Shown: positions 8,456 to 16,982 of the stretch, piece after piece
Position numbering within the stretch: position 1 is the first letter of the stretch
Layout of the letters: the number at the start of each line of letters is the position of its first letter
Source: JAYENY01 sp964563465
GTDB taxonomy: Bacteria; Patescibacteriota; Minisyncoccia; Minisyncoccales; PEYH01
DNA: 36,039 nucleotides
Reading direction: 5' to 3'
Assembly: GCA_964563465.1 (NCBI GenBank)
Contig: CAZLVZ010000003.1
Location: forward strand, 1-36,039
Notes under the pieces: model-generated
What the model was told of the DNA's origin: nothing
Database searches by the model: none
The model's input: only the letters and a program-made list of their open reading frames with translations
Translations under genes and position numbers: made by a program

Positions 8456-9693
8456 TTGATATAAAACTATTACGAGAAAATATAGAAGTTATTAAAAATA
8501 CTCTTCAAAAAAGGGGAGTGGTAATTGATGTTGATAATCTTTTATCTTTGGATAAAGAAAAACGAGAGATAATTCAAGAGGTAGAAAATTTAAGAGCCCA
8601 AAGAAATGAAATTTCATCTCGAAAAGGAAAGTTAGATGATTTAGAGAAAGCCAAACAAATAAAGAAAGCATTGAAAAGCAAAGAAAAAGAGTTTGAAAAT
8701 ATTAAAAAAGAATTTGATTCTCTTTTTATTTTAATTCCGAATGTTCCTTTAGAAGATGTCCCAACTGGCAAAAGTGAAGAAGACAATAAAGTAATAAGAA
8801 CTTGGGGAAAAATTCCAAAATTTAATTTTAAAATTAAGGATCATTTGGAGCTCGGCGAAGAACTTGATTTAATAGACATTAAAAATGCAGTTAAAATTTC
8901 TGGCTCAAGATTTGGAATATTGAAAAACCAAGCCGTGCTTTTAGAATTTGCTTTGGTTAAGTTGGTATTTGATACCTTATTAAAAGAAGGTTTTACCTTA
9001 CTTGTTCCGCCGACTTTGCTTAAGACAGAAATGATGACTGGAATGGGCTATCTCGACACAAAAGAAGATAGAGAGGAGAGGTACTTTTTAGAAAAAAATG
9101 GCTTATATCTTGCTGGAACAGCAGAACAGATGATCGGACCGATTCATCAGGGAGAAACATTTGATTCAAAAGATTTACCAAAAAGATATGTAGCTTTTTC
9201 TTCTTGTTTCAGGGAAGAAGCTGGCTCTTACGGAAAGGATACAAGAGGAATTTTTAGGGTTCATCAATTTGATAAAATAGAAATGTTTAGCTTTACAAAA
9301 CCAGAAGATTCTCCGAAAGAACATCTTTATCTTTTGGGTTTACAAGAAAAATTAATGCGATTATTAAAGATTCCTTATAGAGTAGTGCATCTATGTACAG
9401 CAGATATGTGTCGCGCATCGGCTTCTACTTATGATATTGAGTCGTGGATACCATCACAAGATAGGTTTAGAGAAACTCAATCAACCTCTAATTGTACTGA
9501 TTTTCAGGCGAGGAGATTGAAAATTAAGTATAGAGAAGGGGATAAAACCAATTTTATTCACATGCTGAACGGAACAGCTTTTGCAATTGGCAGGACGATT
9601 ATTGCTATTTTAGAAAATTATCAACAAAAAGATGGAAGTATTTTAGTACCCAAGGTATTAAAAAAATATTTGGGCTTAAAGTATATTAAATAA
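8452..9693 (+). CDS. serS: Seryl-tRNA synthetase
   Basis: SerS charges tRNA-Ser (and tRNA-Sec where present). The 413-aa protein has the diagnostic N-terminal long coiled-coil arm (about 25-105) that recognises the variable arm of tRNA-Ser, then the class II core: TAEQ near residue 224, motif 2 RYVAFSSCFREEAGSYGKDT, HQFDKIEMF, and motif 3 NGTAFAIGRTIIAILEN. Length is typical. It overlaps the DUF4325 gene by 4 nt and is followed after 1 nt by a hydrolase gene. No Shine-Dalgarno is visible. Two FemAB-type genes that may use aminoacyl-tRNAs are nearby. Confidence 0.97.
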   Translation: MIDIKLLRENIEVIKNTLQKRGVVIDVDNLLSLDKEKREIIQEVENLRAQRNEISSRKGKLDDLEKAKQIKKALKSKEKEFENIKKEFDSLFILIPNVPLEDVPTGKSEEDNKVIRTWGKIPKFNFKIKDHLELGEELDLIDIKNAVKISGSRFGILKNQAVLLEFALVKLVFDTLLKEGFTLLVPPTLLKTEMMTGMGYLDTKEDREERYFLEKNGLYLAGTAEQMIGPIHQGETFDSKDLPKRYVAFSSCFREEAGSYGKDTRGIFRVHQFDKIEMFSFTKPEDSPKEHLYLLGLQEKLMRLLKIPYRVVHLCTADMCRASASTYDIESWIPSQDRFRETQSTSNCTDFQARRLKIKYREGDKTNFIHMLNGTAFAIGRTIIAILENYQQKDGSILVPKVLKKYLGLKYIK

Positions 9694-9694
9694 A

Positions 9695-10450
9695 ATGGAA
9701 GAAAAGTTTTTGCAAGTTAATGATTTAAAAATATTCACAAGGATTGCTGGACAGGGGAATCCTTTTTTGATTTTACACGGTTGGGGTCGGGGACTTGTTT
9801 CTTGGGTTGATATACAGGACGAATTATCAAAATACTTTAAGGTGATTACCGTTGATTTGCCTGGCTTTGGTAAGAGTGATATGCCTCCCAAGGCATGGAA
9901 TATGGATAACTATGTTCAGTTTATTTTAGAGTTTATAAAAAAAATTGAAATTAATAATTTTTATCTTTTAGGTCATTCTTTTGGTGGCAGTTTAGCTATC
10001 AAGCTATCAGTTCAATCGCCTGATAATATCAAAAAATTAATTTTAGTTGATTCAGCTGGTCGAAGACCTAAGAAAAGTTTTTCAAAAAAGATTTTAACTT
10101 CAATTATTCCAATTTTTAAAATATTTTCCTTTTTGCCGGGTTCTAAAACTTTACGAAAAGGTTTTTATAAACTTATTTTAAAAAGCACGGATTATATTAA
10201 TGCGTCTGGAATAATGAAAGAAGTTTTTAAAAATGTTGTTGCTGAAGACCTTTCAAACACTTGGACTAAAATAGAAGCGCCAACTTTAATTCTTTGGGGA
10301 GAAAAAGATAAACTTACTCCAGTGCAAGACGCATATTTAATGAAAAAAGAAATAAAAAATTCTGAATTAAAAATTTTGAATTGTGGACATCGTCCTCACC
10401 ACGAAAAACCCGATTTATTAGTGAAAGCAATTTTAGATTTTAAAGATTAA
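9695..10450 (+). CDS. Alpha/beta hydrolase
   Basis: This 251-aa single-domain alpha/beta hydrolase has the oxyanion motif HGWGRG (29-33), the nucleophile elbow G93-H-S95-F-G-G, an acid in LILWGEKDKLTP (about 200-211), and the catalytic histidine in CGHRPHHEKP (about 232). A cap region with Lys/Phe-rich helices lies at about 125-180. The fold covers many esterases, haloperoxidases and lipases, and the substrate cannot be read from sequence. No signal peptide is seen, so it is probably cytoplasmic. It is squeezed between serS and a FemAB gene with 1-nt gaps, in a run of wall-related genes. Confidence 0.9.
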   Translation: MEEKFLQVNDLKIFTRIAGQGNPFLILHGWGRGLVSWVDIQDELSKYFKVITVDLPGFGKSDMPPKAWNMDNYVQFILEFIKKIEINNFYLLGHSFGGSLAIKLSVQSPDNIKKLILVDSAGRRPKKSFSKKILTSIIPIFKIFSFLPGSKTLRKGFYKLILKSTDYINASGIMKEVFKNVVAEDLSNTWTKIEAPTLILWGEKDKLTPVQDAYLMKKEIKNSELKILNCGHRPHHEKPDLLVKAILDFKD

Positions 10451-10451
10451 G

Positions 10452-11438
10452 ATGCAAATTAATTTTTTAGAAGAAAGGAATAAAAAAGAATGGAATCAAT
10501 TTCTTTTTCAAAATGAAGGGAGTTTTCTCCAATCGTTTGAATGGGGAGAGTTCCAAAAAAGTTTAGCAAAAAAAGTTTGGAGAATTATTGTCAAAGAAAA
10601 TGGCAAGATTTTAGCTGAAGCACAGATTGTAAGAGAAACATTCCCTTTGAAATTTAAAAATAATTTCTATATCCCTTTTGGACCCTGTTTATCCAAAATT
10701 CTCTCTTCGGAACAAGAGAAAAAAGTTATTAGTGCTATTTTTATTGAAGTCCAGAGATTAGCCAAAACAGAAAATGTTGTTTTTCTAAAAATTGAAGAGT
10801 TTTCTAAGTTTTTAATTCCAAAAATTTTTCCGTCAAAAATTTCTCAAAAAAGAATTCAGCCACAAAGAACATTAATTTTAGGACTAGATAGAACCGAGCA
10901 AGAAATATTTAAGAATTTTAGTCAAAAAGTAAGATATAATATTAGATTAGCAGAAAAGAAAGGAGTAAAAATTAAATTTGATAAAGGATATGATTCAATA
11001 TTTTATTCTTTAATAAAAAAGACAAGCCAAAGGGATGATTTTCAATCTTTTGGAGAAGAACACTATAAGAAATTGTTTGTTTGTGACAGTAATGATTTTA
11101 AGGTTCAGCTATGTTCTGCGATTTATGAAAATAAAATTATTGCTTGCTATATTTTAATTATTTTTGGAGAAACAGCAACTTGTTTGCACGGAGCTTCAGA
11201 TTGGGATTATAGAATGTTGAAAGCTCCAAATTTAGCGCAATGGGCTAGAATCAAAATGGCAAAAGAAATGGGTGCTAAAAGAATTGATTTTTGGGGCATT
11301 GATAAGAAAAAATGGCCAGGAATTACAGCTTTTAAAAAAGGTTTCGGAGGCGAGGAATTAGAATATCCATTATCAAAGGATGTAATTTTTCAAAAATTTT
11401 GGTATCAAATTTATTATATTTTAAGAAAATTTAAATAA
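10452..11438 (+). CDS. FemAB/FemX-family peptidyltransferase (copy 1)
   Basis: FemX/FemAB enzymes transfer an amino acid from aminoacyl-tRNA to the peptide stem of lipid II, using two GNAT folds. The 328-aa protein shows the usual landmarks: FLQSFEWGEFQKSLAKKVWR near the N-terminus, KVRYNIRLAEKKGVKI at the start of the second GNAT domain, CLHGASDWDYRMLKAPNLAQW, and the closing IDFWGIDKKKWPGITAFKKGFGG. The serine-type or lysine-type donor cannot be told from sequence. A serS lies two genes upstream and a MurF-like ligase directly downstream. A paralogue with the same landmarks is at 19924-20949. Membership is confident; the specific reaction is inferred. Confidence 0.88.
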   Translation: MQINFLEERNKKEWNQFLFQNEGSFLQSFEWGEFQKSLAKKVWRIIVKENGKILAEAQIVRETFPLKFKNNFYIPFGPCLSKILSSEQEKKVISAIFIEVQRLAKTENVVFLKIEEFSKFLIPKIFPSKISQKRIQPQRTLILGLDRTEQEIFKNFSQKVRYNIRLAEKKGVKIKFDKGYDSIFYSLIKKTSQRDDFQSFGEEHYKKLFVCDSNDFKVQLCSAIYENKIIACYILIIFGETATCLHGASDWDYRMLKAPNLAQWARIKMAKEMGAKRIDFWGIDKKKWPGITAFKKGFGGEELEYPLSKDVIFQKFWYQIYYILRKFK

Positions 11439-11442
11439 TTTT

Positions 11443-13005
11443 ATGTGCTGTCAAAATTTTTTATTATTTTTATCGTTTATGTTATTGCCTTTTTGGATTC
11501 TTCATATTACAAGAAGAGTTTTCTTTTTTCTTTATTTTTGGCAATTAAAAGAATACAGATTAGATAGGTTTATTGAAGAAGTTAAAAGAAAGAAAAATAT
11601 TATTTTTTCAAAATTTTTCTTTTTAGCGTTATTTCTTTTATCTATTTCATTTATATCTTTTCAAGATAAAAAATTTTTAGAAATTTTAACCTTTTTTCTT
11701 TATTTATTTTTTGGGCTATACTCTGTTTTGCTTTTTTTGAAAAAACAATGGATTTTTCCCAGATTTACTAAAAAAATAATTCTCCTTTTTTCTTTTATTG
11801 TTATAATTCAAATATTTTTAACTTGGCAGTTTTTCAGTAATTTTTTCTTTTTTGTTTTGATTTTAGAAATCTTGTTTTCAATTTTTATCTTTTTATGTTT
11901 AAAAATAATTGAAATTCCTGTTTTTTTTACAAAAATAGTTATTAAAAGTAGAGCAAAGAAAAAAATAGAAAAATTTTCTGAATTAACTACAGTTGGTATT
12001 ACTGGCTCTTACGGAAAAACTTCAACTAAAGAAATTTTGTATTCTTTATTATCAGACGATAACAATGTTTTAAAAACAAGTGTTCATACGAATACAGAAA
12101 TGGGTGTCGCAAAAACTATAATTAATTTTTTGGAAAGGAAATATAAATTTTTTCTTTGCGAAATTGCCGCCTATAAAAGAGGCGAGGTTAAGGAAATCAG
12201 TGATATGGTTAGGCCAAAAATAGGGGTTTTAACGGGTATAAACGAACAGCACTTGGCTCTTTTTGGCTCGCAGGAAAATATTATTAAGGGGAAATACGAA
12301 CTTATTGAAGCTTTACCCAAAGACGGTGTAGCTATTTTTAATGGTGACAATAAATACTGCTTAGAGCTTTATAAAAAGACAGATAAGTCAAAAAAGATTT
12401 ATAGTCTAAGAAGTAATATTGAGGGAATTGTTCCGGATATTTGGGCAGAGAACATGCTAATAGAAAGAGAATTTAGCTCTTTTAAAGTCGTTTTAAAAAA
12501 TGGAGAGAGTGCAATTTTTAAAATTAAGTTATTTGGCAAACACAGTATTTTGAATGTTTTAGGAGCAATTTGCGTTGCGGTAGAGTTAGGAATGTCTTTA
12601 CAGAAAATTGCTGATATTTGTTCTAATATGAAATTAGAATTTAAGGGTATGATTTTAAGGCAAGGCATTAATGGTTTGAATATTATTGATTCTAGTTATT
12701 CTGCTAATCCTGATGGTGTTTTTGCCGATTTAGATTACTTAAATTTATGGGAAGGTAAGAAAGCAATTATAATACCTGGTTTAATAGAATTAGGCAAAGC
12801 GTCAAAAGAAGTTCATCAAAGAATTGAGAAAAAGATAGAAGAGGTTTGTGCTGTAGCAATCACCACAACAAAAGGAGTATTTGAAAAAATTGATTTTGTT
12901 TCAGACCAAAAAAAGATTATTGAGAAACTAAAAGGAGTTGATGTCGTTTTGATTGAAGGAAGGATTCCAAAAAGAGTAAAAGAATCATTAATTAATTATC
13001 ATTAA
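11443..13005 (+). CDS. murF: MurF-like Mur ligase with N-terminal membrane domain
   Basis: MurF adds D-Ala-D-Ala to the UDP-MurNAc tripeptide. The 520-aa product has about 155 N-terminal residues with roughly five hydrophobic helices, then a Mur ligase core: P-loop G188-S-Y-G-K-T-S194, NTEMGVAKT, CEIAAYKRGEV, the ATP/lysine region TGINEQHLALFGS..KGKYELIEAL, and the substrate domain NIIDSSYSANPDG. Standard MurF (about 450 aa) is soluble; this one appears membrane-anchored. The murF call rests on similarity to MurF rather than MurC/D/E in the CEIAAYKRGEV and HLALFGS blocks; another Mur-like ligase remains possible. It follows the FemAB gene by 4 nt. Confidence 0.8.
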   Translation: MCCQNFLLFLSFMLLPFWILHITRRVFFFLYFWQLKEYRLDRFIEEVKRKKNIIFSKFFFLALFLLSISFISFQDKKFLEILTFFLYLFFGLYSVLLFLKKQWIFPRFTKKIILLFSFIVIIQIFLTWQFFSNFFFFVLILEILFSIFIFLCLKIIEIPVFFTKIVIKSRAKKKIEKFSELTTVGITGSYGKTSTKEILYSLLSDDNNVLKTSVHTNTEMGVAKTIINFLERKYKFFLCEIAAYKRGEVKEISDMVRPKIGVLTGINEQHLALFGSQENIIKGKYELIEALPKDGVAIFNGDNKYCLELYKKTDKSKKIYSLRSNIEGIVPDIWAENMLIEREFSSFKVVLKNGESAIFKIKLFGKHSILNVLGAICVAVELGMSLQKIADICSNMKLEFKGMILRQGINGLNIIDSSYSANPDGVFADLDYLNLWEGKKAIIIPGLIELGKASKEVHQRIEKKIEEVCAVAITTTKGVFEKIDFVSDQKKIIEKLKGVDVVLIEGRIPKRVKESLINYH

Positions 13006-13013
13006 TCATTATT

Positions 13014-14270
13014 ATGTTTAGCAGATCGCTTTTTATTTCATTGTCTCCAAATGTAGAAAAAGACGATATTTGGTTGGCTTTAAAATTGATTTTTCAGCCA
13101 TGGAAATGGAAAAGGGGGACAGCGATAGAATCGTTGGAGGAAAAATTTAGAGATTATTTGGGCGCTAAACAATCTTTAGCTTTTAATAGTGGCCGTTCTG
13201 CCCTTTTAGCGATTATAGACACCTTAGAATTGCAAAAAGGAGACGAGGTCTTATTGCAGGCGTTTACTTGTAGCGCAGCGGTAAACCCAATTATTTGGTC
13301 TGGATTAAAGCCTATCTTTATTGATATTAAAAAAGAAACTCTTAATATTAATCCACAAAATTTAGAAAAAAGAATAACAGCTAAAAGCAGGGTAGTTATT
13401 GTTCAACACACCTTTGGGTTACCGGCTGAAATGGATAAAATTGTAGAAATTTGTCAAAAAAATAATTTAATTTTAATTGAAGATTGCGCCCATTCTTTAG
13501 GAGCGACTTACAATGGCAAAAAAGTTGGCTCATTTGGAAAGGCGTCATTTTTTAGCTTAGGAAGGGACAAAATTATTTCTTCTGTTTATGGAGGAGTAGC
13601 AATTACAAACGATGATTTATTAGGCAAAAAAATTAAAAAATTTCAAAATGAATGTAAAAAATCTTCATCTTGCTGGATATTACAACAGCTTTGGCATCCA
13701 ATTTTAACCAAGCTAATATCAATGCCTCTCTATAGTTTTTTTGGTCTTGGGAAATATGCTTTAGTTGCTTTTCAGAAATTAGGATTTATTTCTAAAGCAA
13801 TTTGTAAAAAAGAAAAACAAGGAGAACGGCCGTTATATCTACCCCAGAGAATGCCAAATGCCTTGGCTTTGCTGGGCTTAAAACAATTTAAAAAACTTGA
13901 GAGATTTAATCAACATCGTGTGAAAATTGCAGAAATTTATAACAATGGAGTGGCTTTTCCTGATACTGACAAGAGTAAGGCCGTTTATATGAGATATCCT
14001 GTTTTAATTGATAAATATGAGACAGACGAAATTATAAAATTTTTTAGAAAGAAAAACATTTTTTTAGATGATGGCTGGAGAAAATCAGCTGTTGTGCCTA
14101 AGAATACTAATCAGGCGAAAATGGGATATCAAGTAGGGTCTTGTCCTATTGCCGAAGAAATAGCTAATAAAATTGTGAATCTTCCTACGCATATAAATAT
14201 TTCAACAAAAAAAGCAAAAGAGATAAACAAGCATTTAGAGCAATTTATTAAAAAAAGCGGGTCTCTGTGA
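13014..14270 (+). CDS. DegT/DnrJ/EryC1/StrS-family PLP aminotransferase
   Basis: These PLP enzymes usually aminate keto-sugars for surface polysaccharides. The 418-aa protein has SLAFNSGRSALLAII (phosphate-binding start), LIEDCAHSLGATYNG with the cofactor-contacting aspartate, and FSLGRDKIISSVYGGVAITND where K186 is the expected Schiff-base lysine. The family usually shows SxxxxKxxxxGEGG; here the second glycine pair follows VY. It starts 8 nt after the Mur ligase and ends the plus-strand run. Its TGA stop lies in the loop of a terminator hairpin. The sugar substrate is unknown; a wall or glycan role fits the context. Confidence 0.88.
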   Translation: MFSRSLFISLSPNVEKDDIWLALKLIFQPWKWKRGTAIESLEEKFRDYLGAKQSLAFNSGRSALLAIIDTLELQKGDEVLLQAFTCSAAVNPIIWSGLKPIFIDIKKETLNINPQNLEKRITAKSRVVIVQHTFGLPAEMDKIVEICQKNNLILIEDCAHSLGATYNGKKVGSFGKASFFSLGRDKIISSVYGGVAITNDDLLGKKIKKFQNECKKSSSCWILQQLWHPILTKLISMPLYSFFGLGKYALVAFQKLGFISKAICKKEKQGERPLYLPQRMPNALALLGLKQFKKLERFNQHRVKIAEIYNNGVAFPDTDKSKAVYMRYPVLIDKYETDEIIKFFRKKNIFLDDGWRKSAVVPKNTNQAKMGYQVGSCPIAEEIANKIVNLPTHINISTKKAKEINKHLEQFIKKSGSL

Positions 14271-14280
14271 AGAGACCCTT
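14259..14280. terminator. Bidirectional terminator overlapping a stop codon
   Basis: A perfect 8-bp stem GGGTCTCT (14259-14266) / AGAGACCC (14271-14278) has loop GTGA, which contains the TGA stop of the aminotransferase gene. The plus-strand T tract is weak (TTGTTTG); on the minus strand the stem is followed by six T, making it a good terminator for the gene at 14295-14936. Confidence 0.8.
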
Positions 14281-14294
14281 GTTTGTGAATGCCG

Positions 14295-14936
14295 TTAAAG
14301 GCAAAAAGAGAATCCGAACTCAAACTGCAGTAATTGCTTATCTATCACAAATTGCTCACTGCAAGTTGTGATAATCTTGTGGTCATAGGGGAACTGTAGT
14401 TCAATCCAGAGCTCGGCATAATCGTCATAAATCGGAACATCTATACCGACGAAGGGAGAGAATTCTTGAAGGTATGCATATCCGCAACCTTGCTTGAGGT
14501 AGGATTCTACATATTGGATTCCCACGGAAAATGGAAATATCACATTTTCACAGATAGGCACTAATCCGAATGGTACCTTTACTTTACAAATAGCATACCA
14601 TTCATTGCTTTGGGGATTCAGCATCCATTTTCCCTTTAAGATGTCAAAGGTCAGTATTCCGATTTTAGCATAAGCGCCGATCATATCTCGCGTTTCCGTG
14701 TTTGCCAAAGATACTCCAGCTCCAAGGTTGACGTATCCTTTAGTCAAGAAGCCAACATCCAGTCCGACAAAAGACGGTGAGGGCATTCCCATCTGGACAT
14801 CTACTTCAAGGCCATGGAAACATGGGGTTTCAATCCGGGGATTAGGACAGACCGGATAGCTCCGCGCTATTGTTGAGCTTGTTATGCCAACAAGCAACAT
14901 AGCGACCATTACCAACACCACGGTTGTTTTTCTCAT
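14295..14936 (-). CDS. Secreted protein of unknown function, possibly beta-strand rich
   Basis: I do not recognise the family. The 213-aa product has a clear signal peptide (basic MRK, hydrophobic core to about residue 22, cleavage near IARS), then alternating hydrophobic/polar strands with many Gly, Tyr and Phe, ending in Phe (EFGFSFCL). That resembles a small beta-barrel or lipocalin-like protein, but Patescibacteria are thought to lack a classical outer membrane, so a barrel is uncertain. Cysteines at CPNPRIETPC, KQGCGY and TTC may form disulfides. The start is fixed by GGAGG 8 nt upstream. Codon use is more GC-rich than in the upstream wall genes, suggesting transfer. Confidence 0.8.
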   Translation of the reverse strand: MRKTTVVLVMVAMLLVGITSSTIARSYPVCPNPRIETPCFHGLEVDVQMGMPSPSFVGLDVGFLTKGYVNLGAGVSLANTETRDMIGAYAKIGILTFDILKGKWMLNPQSNEWYAICKVKVPFGLVPICENVIFPFSVGIQYVESYLKQGCGYAYLQEFSPFVGIDVPIYDDYAELWIELQFPYDHKIITTCSEQFVIDKQLLQFEFGFSFCL

Positions 14937-14971
14937 TTTGCGCCTCCTATGCGCTTGTAAAGGTTGTGTTT

Positions 14972-14999
14972 ATCATACCCTATTAAAATTCCATGTCAA
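14972..14999 (-). promoter_or_regulatory. Sigma70-type promoter of the 14295-14936 gene
   Basis: On the minus strand TTGACA (14999-14994), a 16-nt spacer and TATGAT (14977-14972) form a near-consensus promoter, giving a leader of roughly 30 nt with GGAGG before the ATG. Confidence 0.8.
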
Positions 15000-15002
15000 C
15001 AC

Positions 15003-15031
15003 TTGACATATTCTAAACTATTCATTAAGGT
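15003..15031 (+). promoter_or_regulatory. Divergent promoter candidate for the 15093 gene
   Basis: TTGACA at 15003-15008 lies 3 bp from the divergent -35, forming the inverted repeat TGTCAA-CAC-TTGACA. The -10 at 17-nt spacing is weak (TAAGGT, 15026-15031). The leader carries GGAGGA ahead of the ATG at 15093. Confidence 0.5.
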
Positions 15032-15092
15032 TAAATTAGCATATTGCGGTAATTGATACCGTGATAAATTTTCAATCTAAGGAGGAAGCGAC

Positions 15093-15713
15093 ATGAAGAA
15101 GACAATTTTGGTGGCAATAGTATTAGCTATTGCTTTGGTCTCTGGCGGTTTGGCTGTTTCGGCAAATCAAGTGCGGATTGGCAATAGAGTACTTCAAGGC
15201 AATGCTTTACTTGTTGGCCTTACGGCGACCGAAGATCATCTTCGCGGAAGTGTAGTATTACCTTGCTCGGGCTATCTCTATGTTTTCTATCAGGGGGATC
15301 CCAGAACAGAGCAATACATGATTTTTCCAAACCCACAGAATAGGTGGAATTACATGCGGGCTGGGATGAATATTCTTCCCCTGTCAATGCTATATCCGAC
15401 AGGAAACCTTCAGAAACTTACGGTGATTTTCTCGCCATTTCAGTTGTGGAAGATTAACTTTTGTCAAAGTCAATCTCCGTATTTGTCGGCATCTGTACTT
15501 GGCATAAGATGTAATGTCTGTTGTAACTCTATCTGGGTGGGAGAGAGATCCGTGTTAGCAGTTCCGATTACGACTCTTCCTCAATGTAGAACAACGGCCG
15601 TTAATCCACCGGTTTGCGTTCAGGCAACATCGTGTTGTCCGTCAATTTGTCAGCCATCGTGTTGCGTTGCCGCTTGGTGGTGGTTGATGGTGGGTATCAT
15701 CATCGCCCATTAA
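15093..15713 (+). CDS. Secreted Cys-rich protein with DUF4384-like domain
   Basis: The 206-aa product has a signal peptide (MKKTILVAIVLAIALVSGG, cleavage near VSA-NQ). Residues about 40-115 resemble DUF4384: YLYVFYQGDPRTEQYMIFPN followed by NYMRAGMNILPLS and LTVIFSP. The last 70 residues are Cys-rich (CNVCCNS, CCPSICQPSCC) and end with a Trp-rich hydrophobic tail (AWWWLMVGIIIAH) that could anchor in a membrane. DUF4384 domains occur in secreted or envelope proteins of unsettled function. The start is supported by AGGAGGA 8 nt upstream. The downstream PKD lipoprotein shares CQPS-type cysteine clusters. The DUF4384 match is by eye only. Confidence 0.7.
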   Translation: MKKTILVAIVLAIALVSGGLAVSANQVRIGNRVLQGNALLVGLTATEDHLRGSVVLPCSGYLYVFYQGDPRTEQYMIFPNPQNRWNYMRAGMNILPLSMLYPTGNLQKLTVIFSPFQLWKINFCQSQSPYLSASVLGIRCNVCCNSIWVGERSVLAVPITTLPQCRTTAVNPPVCVQATSCCPSICQPSCCVAAWWWLMVGIIIAH

Positions 15714-15740
15714 TAATTGTTCGTTTTTTGAACATTACTG

Positions 15741-15770
15741 GGGTTGGCTGAATAGTCAACCCTTTATTTT
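15741..15770 (+). terminator. Rho-independent terminator after the 15093 gene
   Basis: A stem of GGGTTGGCT (15741-15749) with AGTCAACCC (15754-15762), including one G-T pair, is followed by TTTATTTT. Confidence 0.85.
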
Positions 15771-15772
15771 GC

Positions 15773-15800
15773 TTGACAAATGTAAAAGTTGTGATATTAT
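15773..15800 (+). promoter_or_regulatory. Promoter of the PKD lipoprotein gene
   Basis: TTGACA (15773-15778), 16-nt spacer and TATTAT (15795-15800) preceded by TGA as an extended -10. The leader is about 48 nt and carries AGGAGGT seven nt before the ATG at 15855. Confidence 0.85.
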
Positions 15801-15854
15801 AAAGAGGAATTTCGGTTCATTCACAAAAAAAATATAAGACACAGGAGGTGTCTG

Positions 15855-16973
15855 ATGAAGAAGGGAAGATTGTTGCTTGGCGTGTTGTTGTTGGTGGCAG
15901 TATTGGCGCTTGGTGGTTGTTTGCTTTTTAACCACGAGCCGGTTGCATCGTTCAACTGGAGCCCGAGTTCGCCATATGCGGCAACGAATGTCGCTTTTGA
16001 CGCTTCGTCAAGCTACGACGAGGATGGAAGTATTAGTGCCTATAGCTGGGATTTCGGAGACGGGGAAACAGCGAGTGGTGTGAGTCCAACTCACGCTTTC
16101 GGAGACGATGGAATTTACTCGGTGACATTAATGGTTACCGACGATGACGGAGTTGTATCTTGTTTGACAAAAAAGATCACAGTTCTCAACCCGTCGCCGA
16201 AAATTGGTGCGTTAATGCTCAAGGATGTTGATACCTGCTCTCGTTGTCACAACTATGTTTGTGACAGAATTAGAGCGACCTTGAGTAATGTCGTTGACCC
16301 GGCGAGTGTTAGTATTTCTCCAAAGAGCGTGGTAATGACCACGATTGATTGGGGAGATGGGACAACGAGTTCCGGAGTTTCGGCAATACACAGGTATTCG
16401 TTACCTGGTCTTTACACAGTTACTGGTAAAGTAATCGATGATGATGGCGCAGTCACTACAAAAGCTGCGACTATTAGAATCGAAGGTTTGGTCGCGCCGG
16501 TTGTGCGATTAACTCCAACGCCCTCCACGGTTGAATTAGGAACTACTTTAACATTTAGGGTAGATGCCTATGATCCGGATGGGTGTAATAATTGTTGTAA
16601 TCAGTGTCAGCCATCACCTTGTCCTCCACCGTGCCATAGTTGCACAACGACTGAAAGTATGGCGTTCAACGAGAGCGAGTTTAAGCAACTTTCTCAACTC
16701 TCCGCGGAAAACGAACCACAGGGAATATCTATTGATCCTACCTGCGGATGTCGTTCAGGGAACGGTATCGTAAGATACCATGCCAATGTGGAAGATCCGA
16801 ACGGGAATGTAACCGTGTTTGAAGGACAGAAAAGTTTTTCTGTTGAGTTTAATCAGACAGGAATTTGGATAATCCGTGGGATTGTCTGGGACGATGATTG
16901 TAATTGTTCTCGGTCAGCGAGTTTCAGTCACAAAATCAAAGTTGTATTTCCGGAATGTCCGGATCCTTGCTAA
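15855..16973 (+). CDS. PKD-domain lipoprotein with Cys-rich insert
   Basis: The 372-aa product has a lipoprotein signal peptide with lipobox LGGC (about residue 22), predicting a lipid-anchored surface protein. Two PKD domains follow: about 29-110 (SYSWDFGDGETASG.. YSVTLMVTDDDG) and about 115-208 (TTIDWGDGTTSSG.. YTVTGKVIDDDG). A third, diverged PKD-like unit (about 213-369) is interrupted by a Cys/Pro-rich insert (CNNCCNQCQPSPCPPPCHSC). PKD domains mediate adhesion or protein-protein contacts. GC is much higher than in flanking wall genes (34 of 60 bases at 15961-16020 against 18 of 60 at 10561-10620), pointing to transfer or a separate gene class. Ligand unknown. Confidence 0.9.
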   Translation: MKKGRLLLGVLLLVAVLALGGCLLFNHEPVASFNWSPSSPYAATNVAFDASSSYDEDGSISAYSWDFGDGETASGVSPTHAFGDDGIYSVTLMVTDDDGVVSCLTKKITVLNPSPKIGALMLKDVDTCSRCHNYVCDRIRATLSNVVDPASVSISPKSVVMTTIDWGDGTTSSGVSAIHRYSLPGLYTVTGKVIDDDGAVTTKAATIRIEGLVAPVVRLTPTPSTVELGTTLTFRVDAYDPDGCNNCCNQCQPSPCPPPCHSCTTTESMAFNESEFKQLSQLSAENEPQGISIDPTCGCRSGNGIVRYHANVEDPNGNVTVFEGQKSFSVEFNQTGIWIIRGIVWDDDCNCSRSASFSHKIKVVFPECPDPC

Positions 16974-16982
16974 GAGTAATTC

